Shown piece by piece: positions 6,079-13,900 of a stretch of DNA of 14,544 bases. A program made the position numbers and the translations under genes. Origin of the DNA: an uncultured Phascolarctobacterium sp. (GTDB taxonomy: Bacteria > Bacillota > Negativicutes > Acidaminococcales > Acidaminococcaceae); the NCBI GenBank assembly GCA_900757795.1, contig CAAEPE010000015.1, positions 1-14,544 on the forward strand, in the 5' to 3' direction. How positions within the stretch are numbered: position 1 is the first letter of the stretch; each line of letters begins with the position of its first letter. The notes under the pieces were generated by a model. It did no database searches, had not been told where the DNA came from, and saw only the letters and a list, made by a program, of their open reading frames with translations.

Positions 6079-9000
6079 CTTTGAAATTGTGGCAAGTTCT
6101 AATGAAAGTACGGTGGTGGCAGAGTATACACCCGAAAAAAGAAAAAGCACTGACTATCAAAGCGAAGCAGAGCTTGAACAGGATTTTATCAAGCGTCTTG
6201 TCAGCCAGGGCTATGAATACATTTCTATAAAAAGCGAACAGGACTTAATTGACAATCTCCGTACTCAGCTTGAAAGACTGAATAACTACACCTTTTTTGA
6301 TAAAGAGTGGAACGACTTTTACAACAGCGTTATTTCAAATGGAAATGATGGCATTGTAGAGAAAACCCGCAAAATACAGGAAGATTATTTGCAAAACCTC
6401 ACCCTTGATAACGGCTATGTAAAAAACATCAAGCTGATAGATAAAACCAACATTCATAACAATCATTTGCAGGTAATAAACCAGTATGAAGAAGACGGCG
6501 GAAAGCATGATACTCGTTATGATGTGACAATTTTGGTAAATGGATTGCCGTTGGTGCATATTGAACTTAAAAAACGAGGGAACGCAATTCGAGAAGCGTT
6601 TAACCAAATCAATCGATACCAGCGTGACAGCTTTTGGGCAGGCAGCGGATTGTATCAGTATGTACAGCTGTTTGTAATCTCCAATGGTACGCATACAAAG
6701 TATTATTCTAACACAACAAGATTTCAGCATATCAAAGATAATGCAGAGAAAAACGCAGCAAAAAAGAAAAAGACTTCTAATAGCTTTGAATTTACAAGTT
6801 ATTGGGCGGATGAGAAAAACCGCACCATCCCGGACCTTGTAGACTTTACAAAAACCTTTTTTGCAAAACATACGCTGCTTAATATTTTGACTCGTTACTG
6901 TGTATTTACTTCAGAGGATTTGTTATTGGTAATGCGTCCTTATCAAATTGCGGCAACTGAAAAAATTTTAAACCGTATTATCGTTTCTACCAATCTCAAA
7001 AAAACCGGCAGAAAAGGAGCAGGCGGTTACATTTGGCATACCACTGGAAGTGGCAAGACCTTAACCAGTTTTAAAACTGCGCAGCTTGCTCAAGGATTGA
7101 AATTTATTGATAAAGTATTGTTTGTTGTAGACAGGAAAGATCTCGACTATCAAACAATGAAAGAATATGACAGATTTGAAAAAGGTGCTGCCAACAGCAA
7201 CACCTCTACTAAAATTCTGCAAAAACAAATGGAAGATGATAATGCAAGAATCATCATTACAACCATTCAAAAGTTAGATAAATTCATATCCAAGAACAAA
7301 GGACATGAAGTTTATAAAAAACACATTGTTATGATTTTCGATGAATGCCACCGTTCTCAGTTTGGAGAGATGCACAAGTCTATTACAAAACACTTTAAAA
7401 ATTATCATATTTTCGGATTTACAGGCACGCCAATTTTTGCATCGAATTCTAACAGTTCTCATGCACCGAATATGCGTACTACGGCACAGGTTTTCGGCGG
7501 TGAGCCGGATGAAAACGGAAACAAAGTAAGACCACTGCACGCATACACCATTGTAGATGCTATTCACGATGGTAATGTACTGCCTTTTAGAATCGATTAT
7601 ATCAACACGATCAAAAAACCTGAACTTTTATACGACAAGCAAGTAAAGGCAATTGACCGTGAAAAAGCTTTGCTTGATCCTAAAAGAGTATCTGAGATTA
7701 CACAATACATTCTTGAACATTTTGAGCAGAAAACCTATCGTAATCAAAATCATTCCTATTATAATCATAAGGTAATTACAAATGTTGAAAAAATGGCGAA
7801 GTCCAAGAATAATACGGTATCAGAGCAAAAAACAACTGCAAAAGTAAATGGTTTTAATTCGATTTTTGCAGTCGCATCTATTCCGGCAGCAATTGCATAC
7901 TACAATGAATTTAAAAAGCAAATGGAGGAAACAGGTCACAAATTAAATATTGCTACGATATTCAGTTTTAATCCAAACGAAGAAGATCCGGATGATATCT
8001 TGCAAGATGAGAATTTTGACACAAGCGGTCTTGATCAGACTTCACGGGATTTTCTTGACAGTGCGATTGATGATTATAATAAGCTGTTTAATGTTAGCTA
8101 TGATACATCCGCCGATAAATTTCCCAACTATTATAAAGATGTATCATTGAGAATGAAAAATCGTGAGATTGATTTGCTGATCGTAGTAAATATGTTTCTA
8201 ACGGGATTTGACGCTACTACTCTCAATACCTTATGGGAAGATAAGAATTTAAAGGATCATGGTTTGATACAAGCGTTTTCCCGTACCAATCGTATTTTAA
8301 ACTCAGTTAAAACATTTGGAAACATTGTTTGTTTTAGGAACCTTGAAACAGCCACTAATAATGCCTTAGCACTTTTTGGGGATAAAAACGCAAGAGGTAT
8401 GGTTATTCTAAAAACTTACAATGAGTATATGAATGGCTATGAAGATGAACACGGAAAACATATTGAAGGTTATAACGAGCTTGTAGCCAGACTGGTAAAC
8501 GAATTTCCGATAAGCAGTCAAATCATCGGCGAGGATAACGAAAAAGAATTTATCAAACTGTTTGGTCGCATTTTGAAATTGAAAAATATTTTAAGGTGTT
8601 TTGATGATTTTGAAAGCGGCAGTTCTGCATCCGTTAGAGATTTACAGGATTATCAAAGCATTTATATTGACTTATATCAAGATTATGCTAAAAAAAGCGA
8701 CATTGAAAAAGAACGAATCAATGATGATATTGTTTTTGAAATTGAACTTATCAAGCAGGTTGAGGTCAATATAGATTATATTTTGATGCTTGTTGCCAAA
8801 TATCACGAATCAAATTGTGAGGATAAAACGATTCTTGCTAATATTAATAAATCAATAGATGCAAGTGTCGAGCTGCGCAGCAAAAAAGCTTTAATTGAGG
8901 GGTTTGTTGCCCAAATGACAGTAAAAACAGATGTTGAAAAGGACTGGAAAGACTTTGTTAAAAAGCAAAAAGAGCAGGACTTAGAAACAATCATCAAAGA

Positions 9001-9202
9001 TGAAAAACTAAAACACGATGAAGCTCAAAAATTTATAGAAAACTCATTCAGAGATGGTGGCATAAAAACCACAGGAACTGATCTTGATAAAATATTACCG
9101 CCAATTTCAAGATTTTCTGGTGGTATAAATAGAGCTTTGAAAAAAAAGACTGTCATTGATAAGTTAAAAGACTTTTTTGAAAAATATTTCGGCTTGATAT
9201 AA
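6071..9202 (+). CDS. hsdR: Type I restriction enzyme motor/endonuclease subunit HsdR (EcoR124I-like)
   Basis: A 1043-residue subunit that translocates DNA using ATP and cleaves at a distance. The N-terminal PD-(D/E)xK nuclease shows D151, E165 and K167 (in YDVTILVNG and HIELKK) and the Q179-x3-Y183 motif. As I recall, these fall at the same residue numbers as in EcoR124I, and the length is similar. The helicase motor follows: Walker A TTGSGKT (324-330), DECH (424-427), TGTP (451-454), TGFD (711-714) and QAFSRTNR (734-741). A C-terminal helical region would bind the methylase core. ATG 6071 follows GGGAGG and overlaps the hsdS stop by 8 nt (ATGAATAG). The gene is uninterrupted, in contrast to hsdM. 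Without working HsdM and HsdS it should not cut DNA. Confidence 0.96.
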   Translation: MNSFEIVASSNESTVVAEYTPEKRKSTDYQSEAELEQDFIKRLVSQGYEYISIKSEQDLIDNLRTQLERLNNYTFFDKEWNDFYNSVISNGNDGIVEKTRKIQEDYLQNLTLDNGYVKNIKLIDKTNIHNNHLQVINQYEEDGGKHDTRYDVTILVNGLPLVHIELKKRGNAIREAFNQINRYQRDSFWAGSGLYQYVQLFVISNGTHTKYYSNTTRFQHIKDNAEKNAAKKKKTSNSFEFTSYWADEKNRTIPDLVDFTKTFFAKHTLLNILTRYCVFTSEDLLLVMRPYQIAATEKILNRIIVSTNLKKTGRKGAGGYIWHTTGSGKTLTSFKTAQLAQGLKFIDKVLFVVDRKDLDYQTMKEYDRFEKGAANSNTSTKILQKQMEDDNARIIITTIQKLDKFISKNKGHEVYKKHIVMIFDECHRSQFGEMHKSITKHFKNYHIFGFTGTPIFASNSNSSHAPNMRTTAQVFGGEPDENGNKVRPLHAYTIVDAIHDGNVLPFRIDYINTIKKPELLYDKQVKAIDREKALLDPKRVSEITQYILEHFEQKTYRNQNHSYYNHKVITNVEKMAKSKNNTVSEQKTTAKVNGFNSIFAVASIPAAIAYYNEFKKQMEETGHKLNIATIFSFNPNEEDPDDILQDENFDTSGLDQTSRDFLDSAIDDYNKLFNVSYDTSADKFPNYYKDVSLRMKNREIDLLIVVNMFLTGFDATTLNTLWEDKNLKDHGLIQAFSRTNRILNSVKTFGNIVCFRNLETATNNALALFGDKNARGMVILKTYNEYMNGYEDEHGKHIEGYNELVARLVNEFPISSQIIGEDNEKEFIKLFGRILKLKNILRCFDDFESGSSASVRDLQDYQSIYIDLYQDYAKKSDIEKERINDDIVFEIELIKQVEVNIDYILMLVAKYHESNCEDKTILANINKSIDASVELRSKKALIEGFVAQMTVKTDVEKDWKDFVKKQKEQDLETIIKDEKLKHDEAQKFIENSFRDGGIKTTGTDLDKILPPISRFSGGINRALKKKTVIDKLKDFFEKYFGLI

Positions 9203-9207
9203 TGATA

Positions 9208-9250
9208 AAAAATACCGAGAATACTCTTGAAAAGTATTCTCGGTATTTTT
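9208..9250. terminator. Strong bidirectional terminator between hsdR and the FAH-family gene
   Basis: An 18-bp perfect stem (9208-9225 and 9233-9250) with a 7-base loop begins 6 bases after the hsdR stop. The stem core ATACCGAGAATACT is flanked by A-runs on one side and T-runs on the other, so it can terminate transcription both ways. It serves the plus-strand RM operon and the convergent minus-strand gene ending at 9311. Confidence 0.85.
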
Positions 9251-9310
9251 TCTAAAAGTAACTTGCTGCTATACACGTAGTATAAAATGCTTTCAGTTGT
9301 GAAGTAAAAA

Positions 9311-10075
9311 TTATTCGCGTTCGACAAAGTTGGTGACAGAACCGATACCTTCGATTTCTATTTTCACCTCATCGCCCTCGTTTAAAAGTCCGGAGCCGAC
9401 CGGTGTGCCCGTAAGCACAATGTCGCCGGCGTCCAAGGTGAAGCTGTGGGAAATATAGCTTAAAATTTCGTAGGGATTATAAATCATATCCTTGGTGTTG
9501 GCGTCCTGCTTCAGCTCGCCGTTCACCCAGGCTTTGAGCGTTAAATTGGTGGGGTCAAGCTTGGTTTCCATCCACGGGCCCAAGGGACAGAAGGTGTCGA
9601 AGGATTTACAGCGCAGCCATTGCTGCTCCTTGCGCTGCAAATCGCGGGCGGTGATGTCGTTGGCGCAGGTGTAGCCGAGAATATATTTAGGCACGTCCTC
9701 CGGAGCAACGTCTTTCATTTTCTTCTTAATAACTATGGCCAGTTCTACGCCGAAAGCCAACTCGCCAACCTCTTTAGGCCAAATAATATTTTCTTCCGTG
9801 CCGATAATGGTGTGGGAAGCTTTGGCAAAAATGCTGGGCTCCTGCGGTACGGAAACGCCGAATTCGTCGGCGTGCTTTTTATAATTGAAGCTGACGCAGA
9901 TAATTTGCTTGGGTACGCAGGGCGCCAAGAGGCGCACGTCGCTGAGGGCGTAAACGTCTTCGGTAATCTGCCAATAGGTTTCCAAGCTGCCCTGTACTCT
10001 AGTAATAGAATTGCCGGTGATATAACCAATGCCGATAAAACCGGTTTTTTTATCTTCAAAACGCACACATCTCAT
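9311..10075 (-). CDS. Fumarylacetoacetate hydrolase (FAH) family protein
   Basis: A 254-residue soluble enzyme of the FAH family, whose members cleave, decarboxylate or isomerise beta-keto-acid-like substrates with a divalent metal. The N-terminal part leads to CVSFNYKKHADEFG (60-73), in the place of the usual GLNY-x2-HA motif. The FAH core follows: KASHTIIG, ELAIVI (111-116), GYTCANDITARDLQ (134-147), KSFDTFCPLGPW (157-168) and LTGTPVGSG (221-229). The usual metal ligands are E-x-E and a distant D. D140 and E111 are present, but position 109 is Gly where Glu is expected. The ATG at 10075 follows GGAGG by 7 bases and overlaps the upstream PHP gene stop (ATGA), so the two are probably translated together. 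The substrate is unknown. Confidence 0.88.
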   Translation of the reverse strand: MRCVRFEDKKTGFIGIGYITGNSITRVQGSLETYWQITEDVYALSDVRLLAPCVPKQIICVSFNYKKHADEFGVSVPQEPSIFAKASHTIIGTEENIIWPKEVGELAFGVELAIVIKKKMKDVAPEDVPKYILGYTCANDITARDLQRKEQQWLRCKSFDTFCPLGPWMETKLDPTNLTLKAWVNGELKQDANTKDMIYNPYEILSYISHSFTLDAGDIVLTGTPVGSGLLNEGDEVKIEIEGIGSVTNFVERE

Positions 10076-10860
10076 TTTGCTGCCTCCATAATCTGCATTT
10101 TTCTCTGCTTAAAATATACGGGCGTCAGTTGACATTCTTGGGCAATTTGCAGCGCCTGCTGCAAACGCCGCCCCACATGCTCCTTGTAATGAGCGTCGCT
10201 GCCAAGAGTGCAATATTTGCCGCCAAGCTCGCGGTAACGCTGATATAAGGGAATTAGTCCTGCCACTGCGGCAGCGTCATCCAAACGGCGGGTGTTAATC
10301 TCCAAAGGAATATTTTTTTTGATAAGCAAATTAAAAAGCTTATCAAAAAGCTGCGGCGCATCCTCTAAATGCAGCTCGCGTTCCGCTCCTTGGTAGGGCC
10401 AGTAGCGGCAGATGTAATCAATATGAGCGAAAGCGTCAAAGTCGCGCTGCTGCTCCACGCAGGTAATGGAATCGTGTAAAAATTCCTCCACAATCTCTTG
10501 GCGCGTGCGCCCCGCGTAGCAGGCGGTTTCATATAAATCGCGCTTGCCGATGCAGTGAATGGAGCCTAAAACGTAATCAAAAGCGTGGCTTTGAGCAATT
10601 TTTGCATCTTCTAAAGCAGTGTGGGGCTGCATACCGATTTCAATGCCAATCAGCACGCTTTCGCTGCATAAGGGTTTGAGGCGCGCAAAATATTCATCTA
10701 TATCAAAAGTAAAAGCAGTGGGATTGGTAGGATAATCAAAATCCCAATGCTCCGTAATAATTATACCAATTTTTTGACCGGCGCCTGCCGCAATGGCTTC
10801 GTTAAAAAGCATGTGGCTGTCGCAGGAATAATCGCAGTGCATATGCGTATCAAAAAGCAT
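10072..10860 (-). CDS. PHP-domain hydrolase, histidinol-phosphatase-like (HisJ/HisK type)
   Basis: A 262-residue cytoplasmic phosphoesterase of the PHP family. Family metal-binding residues are visible in order: DTHMHCDYS (H6, H8), ITEH (E37, H38), IGIEIG (E74), GSIHCI (H102), AHIDY (H146) and GSDAH (D222, H224). The size and motif spacing fit histidinol-phosphatase of the HisJ type, which removes phosphate from histidinol phosphate in histidine synthesis. No other his gene is nearby, so the substrate remains uncertain; another phosphorylated metabolite is possible. The ATG at 10860 follows AAGGAAGG. It is first in a two-gene unit with the FAH-family gene, behind a promoter containing a TACCAA-TTGGTA palindrome. 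Confidence 0.85.
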   Translation of the reverse strand: MLFDTHMHCDYSCDSHMLFNEAIAAGAGQKIGIIITEHWDFDYPTNPTAFTFDIDEYFARLKPLCSESVLIGIEIGMQPHTALEDAKIAQSHAFDYVLGSIHCIGKRDLYETACYAGRTRQEIVEEFLHDSITCVEQQRDFDAFAHIDYICRYWPYQGAERELHLEDAPQLFDKLFNLLIKKNIPLEINTRRLDDAAAVAGLIPLYQRYRELGGKYCTLGSDAHYKEHVGRRLQQALQIAQECQLTPVYFKQRKMQIMEAAK

Positions 10861-10887
10861 TTTTTATACCTTCCTTTCGCAATTTAT

Positions 10888-10915
10888 ATTGTACCAAATT
10901 GGTATAAAAAAGCAA
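10888..10915 (-). promoter_or_regulatory. Promoter of the PHP-FAH gene pair
   Basis: On the minus strand TTGCTT (10910-10915) is followed after 16 bases by TACAAT (10888-10893). The spacer contains most of a 13-bp palindrome that runs into the -10. Confidence 0.55.
10892..10904. promoter_or_regulatory. Palindrome in the PHP-FAH promoter, possible operator
   Basis: TACCAA (10892-10897) and TTGGTA (10899-10904) are exact inverted arms around a single A. It lies between the -35 and -10 and overlaps the edge of the -10, as a repressor site would. The regulator is unknown. Confidence 0.45.
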
Positions 10916-10957
10916 TGGTAAAAAAATATTCACAACAAGAAATCTTTTGCAATAGAA

Positions 10958-10989
10958 AAGAGTGCAGCCTGCTTGCGCGCCGCACTCTT
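10958..10989 (-). terminator. Rho-independent terminator of ychF
   Basis: AAGAGTGC (10958-10965) pairs with GCACTCTT (10982-10989). The stem continues two more base pairs after one mismatch, around a 10-base loop. On the minus strand it lies 17 bases after the ychF stop and runs into TTTTCTATT. Confidence 0.7.
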
Positions 10990-11006
10990 CAAATAGCTTT
11001 ATCAAA

Positions 11007-12113
11007 TTATACGTTGAATCTAAATTCGACTACGTCGCCGTCCTGCATAACGTAATCCTTGCCCTCAAGGCGCACCAAGCCTTTTTCGCGGGCAGCAGCT
11101 TTACTGCCGCAGGTTACTAAATCGTTGTAAGAAACAATTTCGGCGCGGATAAAGCCGCGTTCAAAATCCGTGTGAATTTTGCCGGCAGCTTGGGGAGCTT
11201 TGGTGTTTTGCTTAATGGTCCAGGCGCGGGATTCAATTTCACCGGCGGTCAGGAAGGTCATCAGACCCAGCAGCTTAAAGCCAGCCTTAATCAAGCGGTC
11301 GAGACCGGTTTCTTCAAGGCCTGCCATAGCTAAAAATTCTGCGGCTTCTTCTGCGTCCAGCTCGGCAATTTCGCTTTCCATTTTGGCGGAAACTACAATA
11401 ACCTCGGAGCCTTCGTCTGCGGCGTATTTTTTTACAGCCTGCACATGGGGGTTGGCGGAAGCGTCGGCAACTTCACCTTCGGCTACGTTGGTAACATATA
11501 AAATCGGCTTCATGGTCAAAAGATGAACTTCGCCCAAAAGCTCTTTATCCTCGTCGGTTAAGCCCACGCGGCGGGCGGGAACGCCGTCGGATAAGCCGTT
11601 CATAATTTTTTCCATAACAGCTTGCTCGGCTTTAACTTTTTTATCGCCGGTTTTAGCCAGCTTTACCAAACGCTCCTGACGTTTTTCCACTGTTTCCATA
11701 TCTGCCAGGCACAGCTCGGTGTTGATAATATCAATATCGCGCAGAGGGTCAATGCTGCCTTCTACGTGGGTGATGTTGCCATCCTCAAAGCAGCGCACAA
11801 CTTCCGCTACGGCGTCTACCTCGCGGATATGCGCCAAAAATTTATTGCCCAAGCCTTCGCCTTTGGACGCGCCTTTAACTAAGCCCGCGATATCCACAAA
11901 ACGCATGGCAGCCGGAACAATTTTGCGGGATTTAAACATTTCGCTTAAAACTTCCAAGCGTTTATCAGGCACGTCAACAACGCCTACGTTAGGTTCAATC
12001 GTGCAGAAAGGATAATTTGCCGCTTCGGCGCCGGCTTTAGTAATGGCGTTAAAAAGCGTGCTTTTGCCAACGTTGGGCAAACCGACAATACCAACCTCTA
12101 AATTTGTACTCAC
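11007..12113 (-). CDS. ychF: Ribosome-associated ATPase YchF (OLA1/Obg family)
   Basis: A 368-residue universally conserved P-loop ATPase that binds ribosomes and is linked to stress responses. It shows the P-loop GLPNVGKST (11-19), DIAG (74-77), the NVAE motif (209-212) that replaces the GTPase NKxD and favours ATP, and a C-terminal TGS domain from about 283. The characteristic RCFED is present. However, the residue aligning with E. coli His114, which is needed for ATP hydrolysis, is Glu here (residue 104, codon 11802-11804). I chose the GTG at 12113 because GGAG lies 8 bases upstream. The ATG two codons earlier (12119) is only 2 bases from that site but remains possible. The gene is monocistronic, divergent from the channel gene, with its own terminator. 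Confidence 0.95.
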   Translation of the reverse strand: MSTNLEVGIVGLPNVGKSTLFNAITKAGAEAANYPFCTIEPNVGVVDVPDKRLEVLSEMFKSRKIVPAAMRFVDIAGLVKGASKGEGLGNKFLAHIREVDAVAEVVRCFEDGNITHVEGSIDPLRDIDIINTELCLADMETVEKRQERLVKLAKTGDKKVKAEQAVMEKIMNGLSDGVPARRVGLTDEDKELLGEVHLLTMKPILYVTNVAEGEVADASANPHVQAVKKYAADEGSEVIVVSAKMESEIAELDAEEAAEFLAMAGLEETGLDRLIKAGFKLLGLMTFLTAGEIESRAWTIKQNTKAPQAAGKIHTDFERGFIRAEIVSYNDLVTCGSKAAAREKGLVRLEGKDYVMQDGDVVEFRFNV

Positions 12114-12212
12114 ATTCATCGCTCCATTCTTTATTTTTCGCTAAGCGTAAAAATTCTATATCTAATATATTTTACAATACGGCGCAGGTTTATGCAAATG
12201 GTTTAAAGGCTC

Positions 12213-12241
12213 TCGTCAAAAAATTGCAGGCATGTTATAAT
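12213..12241 (+). promoter_or_regulatory. Promoter of the MscS-type channel gene
   Basis: A consensus TATAAT (12236-12241) with an extended -10 TG one base upstream (12233-12234) follows a weak -35 TCGTCA (12213-12218) at 17-base spacing. It lies 39 bases before the chosen start codon. Confidence 0.6.
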
Positions 12242-12265
12242 CAATTTAGAAGCAAAATTATTTTC

Positions 12266-12273
12266 AAAGGAGG
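12266..12273 (+). promoter_or_regulatory. Ribosome binding site that fixes the channel gene start
   Basis: AAAGGAGG lies 7 bases before the ATG at 12281. It sets the start there, although the reading frame stays open upstream for about 180 bases. The extra upstream residues do not resemble a channel N-terminus and would lie across the promoter. Confidence 0.85.
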
Positions 12274-12280
12274 TTTTTTC

Positions 12281-13090
12281 ATGCAAACAATTCAGGAGAT
12301 TCTCAATTTTTCTGTGGGCAAGCTGACGGTTGGCAATATCCTTTCGGCCATTGTCATCTTTTTCGTCTGCCACATAGTGATTAAAGGCTTTATGGGGCCG
12401 CTGGACCGCATCATCGAAAAATTTAATGTTGACCAAACTCTGCGCGGCTTTTTGCGCACGGTTATCAGAGTAATTCTCAATTTTGTAGTTGTCTGCGTTG
12501 TTGCCGAAAGCATTGGCATTCCTATTTCTTCGCTGCTGGCTGTTTTAGGTATGTTTGGTTTGGCAGTTTCCTTGTCTGTGCAGGGCGCTTTGTCCAATTT
12601 GGCCAACGGCATTATGCTGCTCATTACTAAACCTTTTAAAGCGGGACATTATATTTCTGTAGCAGGCGTAGAGGGTGTTGTTAAAGAAATTAATATGCTG
12701 TGCACCAAAATCGTCACTGTGGACAATAAAGAAATTTTTATTCCTAATAGTGAGGTTGCCGCTAATAAAATCACCAATTTTTCTTCGGAAGAGCTGCGCC
12801 GTGTGGATATTGTGGCGCGCGCCGGTTACAACAACGATACTGCCGAGGTGCTGCGCGCTTTGAAGGATGCTGTGGCGGCAACGCCCAGAATTTTGCAGGA
12901 GCCTGCGCCGTTTGTGCGCTTGTCCGGCTATCAGGAATACGCAGTAGAATATACTGTGCGCGTGTGGACCGAAAGCGCTAATTATTGGAATGTTTATTTT
13001 GATTTAATGGAAAACGTCGGCCGCTGCTATGCTACTCACGGTATTAAAGGCGGCGTGCCCGGTATGAATGTTTTTATGCAGAACAAATAA
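12281..13090 (+). CDS. MscS-family small-conductance mechanosensitive channel
   Basis: A 269-residue inner-membrane protein that would form a heptameric pore releasing solutes on hypo-osmotic shock. Three hydrophobic segments lie at about residues 17-37, 58-77 and 82-115. The third is the pore-lining helix rich in Gly and Ala (LGMFGLAVSLSV then QGALSNLANG). The cytoplasmic beta domain follows with KPFKAGHYI (117-125) and FIPNSEV (153-159), then the alpha/beta C-terminal vestibule. Length is close to E. coli MscS (286). The gene stands alone, with a promoter ending at 12241 and a hairpin terminator directly after its stop. I give no gene symbol because bacteria carry several MscS paralogues. 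Confidence 0.93.
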   Translation: MQTIQEILNFSVGKLTVGNILSAIVIFFVCHIVIKGFMGPLDRIIEKFNVDQTLRGFLRTVIRVILNFVVVCVVAESIGIPISSLLAVLGMFGLAVSLSVQGALSNLANGIMLLITKPFKAGHYISVAGVEGVVKEINMLCTKIVTVDNKEIFIPNSEVAANKITNFSSEELRRVDIVARAGYNNDTAEVLRALKDAVAATPRILQEPAPFVRLSGYQEYAVEYTVRVWTESANYWNVYFDLMENVGRCYATHGIKGGVPGMNVFMQNK

Positions 13091-13093
13091 ATT

Positions 13094-13129
13094 AAAAGCT
13101 GCCGCATCAATTATGGTGCAGCAGCTTTT
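13094..13129. terminator. Shared terminator of the channel gene and the convergent exported-protein gene
   Basis: AAAAGCTGC (13094-13102) pairs with GCAGCTTTT (13121-13129). After one mismatch a further six pairs, one of them G-T, close a 4-base loop. TTTTTTG follows on the plus strand. On the minus strand the tail is TTTTAATTTATTT, weaker but usable, so it probably ends both convergent transcripts. Confidence 0.8.
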
Positions 13130-13136
13130 TTGTTGC

Positions 13137-13844
13137 TTATTTATTTTTTCTTTCCATCAATCTGTTGGCAAAATTGCGCATTGCCGGGTCGGCAACCTGC
13201 GGAAAATCAGCAGGCGGCAGATTAAAGACGGCTTCGTCAACAACATTGGAAACTTCTACTACTTTAAACATGGGCAGATATGCAGTTTGATAACCAACCC
13301 AGTTTTCGGTATCTTTTTCGTAGAAGAAGCTCAAAGTATTATTGCCTTTGGTCATTTTATCGTAATCATAGCCGGTGGCAGCGTCATAACCGCCTTGGGG
13401 GCGCACGTTGAACCAGCCGATTAAGGTTTCGGCAAAGGGAACGCTCATTCCCGGCAGCTCGGGAACTCTGTCGTAGGTTTTGTGCAGATAATCAATGGCG
13501 TACCAATAACCGCCTTTGCAGAAATTTACGGTATCTTTAATAATTTTGCCTTCGCCGTCGGTAATGACGGAGCGTTCGGCGCTGATGCCGTTGTTTTCAT
13601 TATATTCTGTGCGGCTGATACGCTTTTTTTGCGCGTCCGGGAGCTTGTTATAAGCATCTGCCGTTAAGAGGTCGCGCATATCAATAGTTTGAGTTACTAC
13701 TAAATGTACGGGATGATTGTCGCTGTTTAAGGTTTGTCCCAAAAGCTTAATCGTGCGCTGACCGGGATTATAGGCCAAAGCGGCGGCAGTACACATTACA
13801 GTAAATAAAAAGGTTAAAAATAATAATCGTAAGGATTTGCTCAT
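13137..13844 (-). CDS. Exported protein of unknown function
   Basis: A 235-residue protein I do not recognise. It opens with a classic signal peptide: MSKSLR, a hydrophobic core, then AAALA before Tyr. Cleavage after about residue 24 would release it across the membrane. The mature part is hydrophilic and mixed, with aromatic clusters (GGYWYAIDYLHKTYDRVPEL, LIGWFNVRPQGGYDAATGYD) and no transmembrane helix, lipobox or catalytic motif I can name. The start is the ATG at 13844, with GAGGTG (13851-13856) six bases upstream; a GTG three codons earlier lies within that site. It is monocistronic, with candidate promoters at 13951-13979 and 13879-13884. A beta-rich periplasmic or surface protein is one reading of its composition, weakly held. 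Confidence 0.8.
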   Translation of the reverse strand: MSKSLRLLFLTFLFTVMCTAAALAYNPGQRTIKLLGQTLNSDNHPVHLVVTQTIDMRDLLTADAYNKLPDAQKKRISRTEYNENNGISAERSVITDGEGKIIKDTVNFCKGGYWYAIDYLHKTYDRVPELPGMSVPFAETLIGWFNVRPQGGYDAATGYDYDKMTKGNNTLSFFYEKDTENWVGYQTAYLPMFKVVEVSNVVDEAVFNLPPADFPQVADPAMRNFANRLMERKNK

Positions 13845-13878
13845 GTAATTCACCTCGTATGAAATAGTCTGTAAAAGT

Positions 13879-13884
13879 ATTATA
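13879..13884 (-). promoter_or_regulatory. Possible second promoter -10 of the exported-protein gene
   Basis: A perfect TATAAT on the minus strand, 35 bases before the start codon. The best upstream -35, TTAGCA at an 18-base spacing, is poor. If used, it gives a short leader lacking the hairpin at 13901-13947. Confidence 0.4.
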
Positions 13885-13900
13885 CTACAAGAGTATATGA

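Noticed and set aside
9620..10132. A 170-codon plus-strand open frame
   Set aside because: It is antisense to the FAH-family gene and the end of the PHP gene, which both have clear motifs and start sites.
12104..12280. N-terminal extension of the mechanosensitive channel
   Set aside because: The frame is open, but the strong ribosome binding site at 12266-12273 and the promoter ending at 12241 put the start at 12281.
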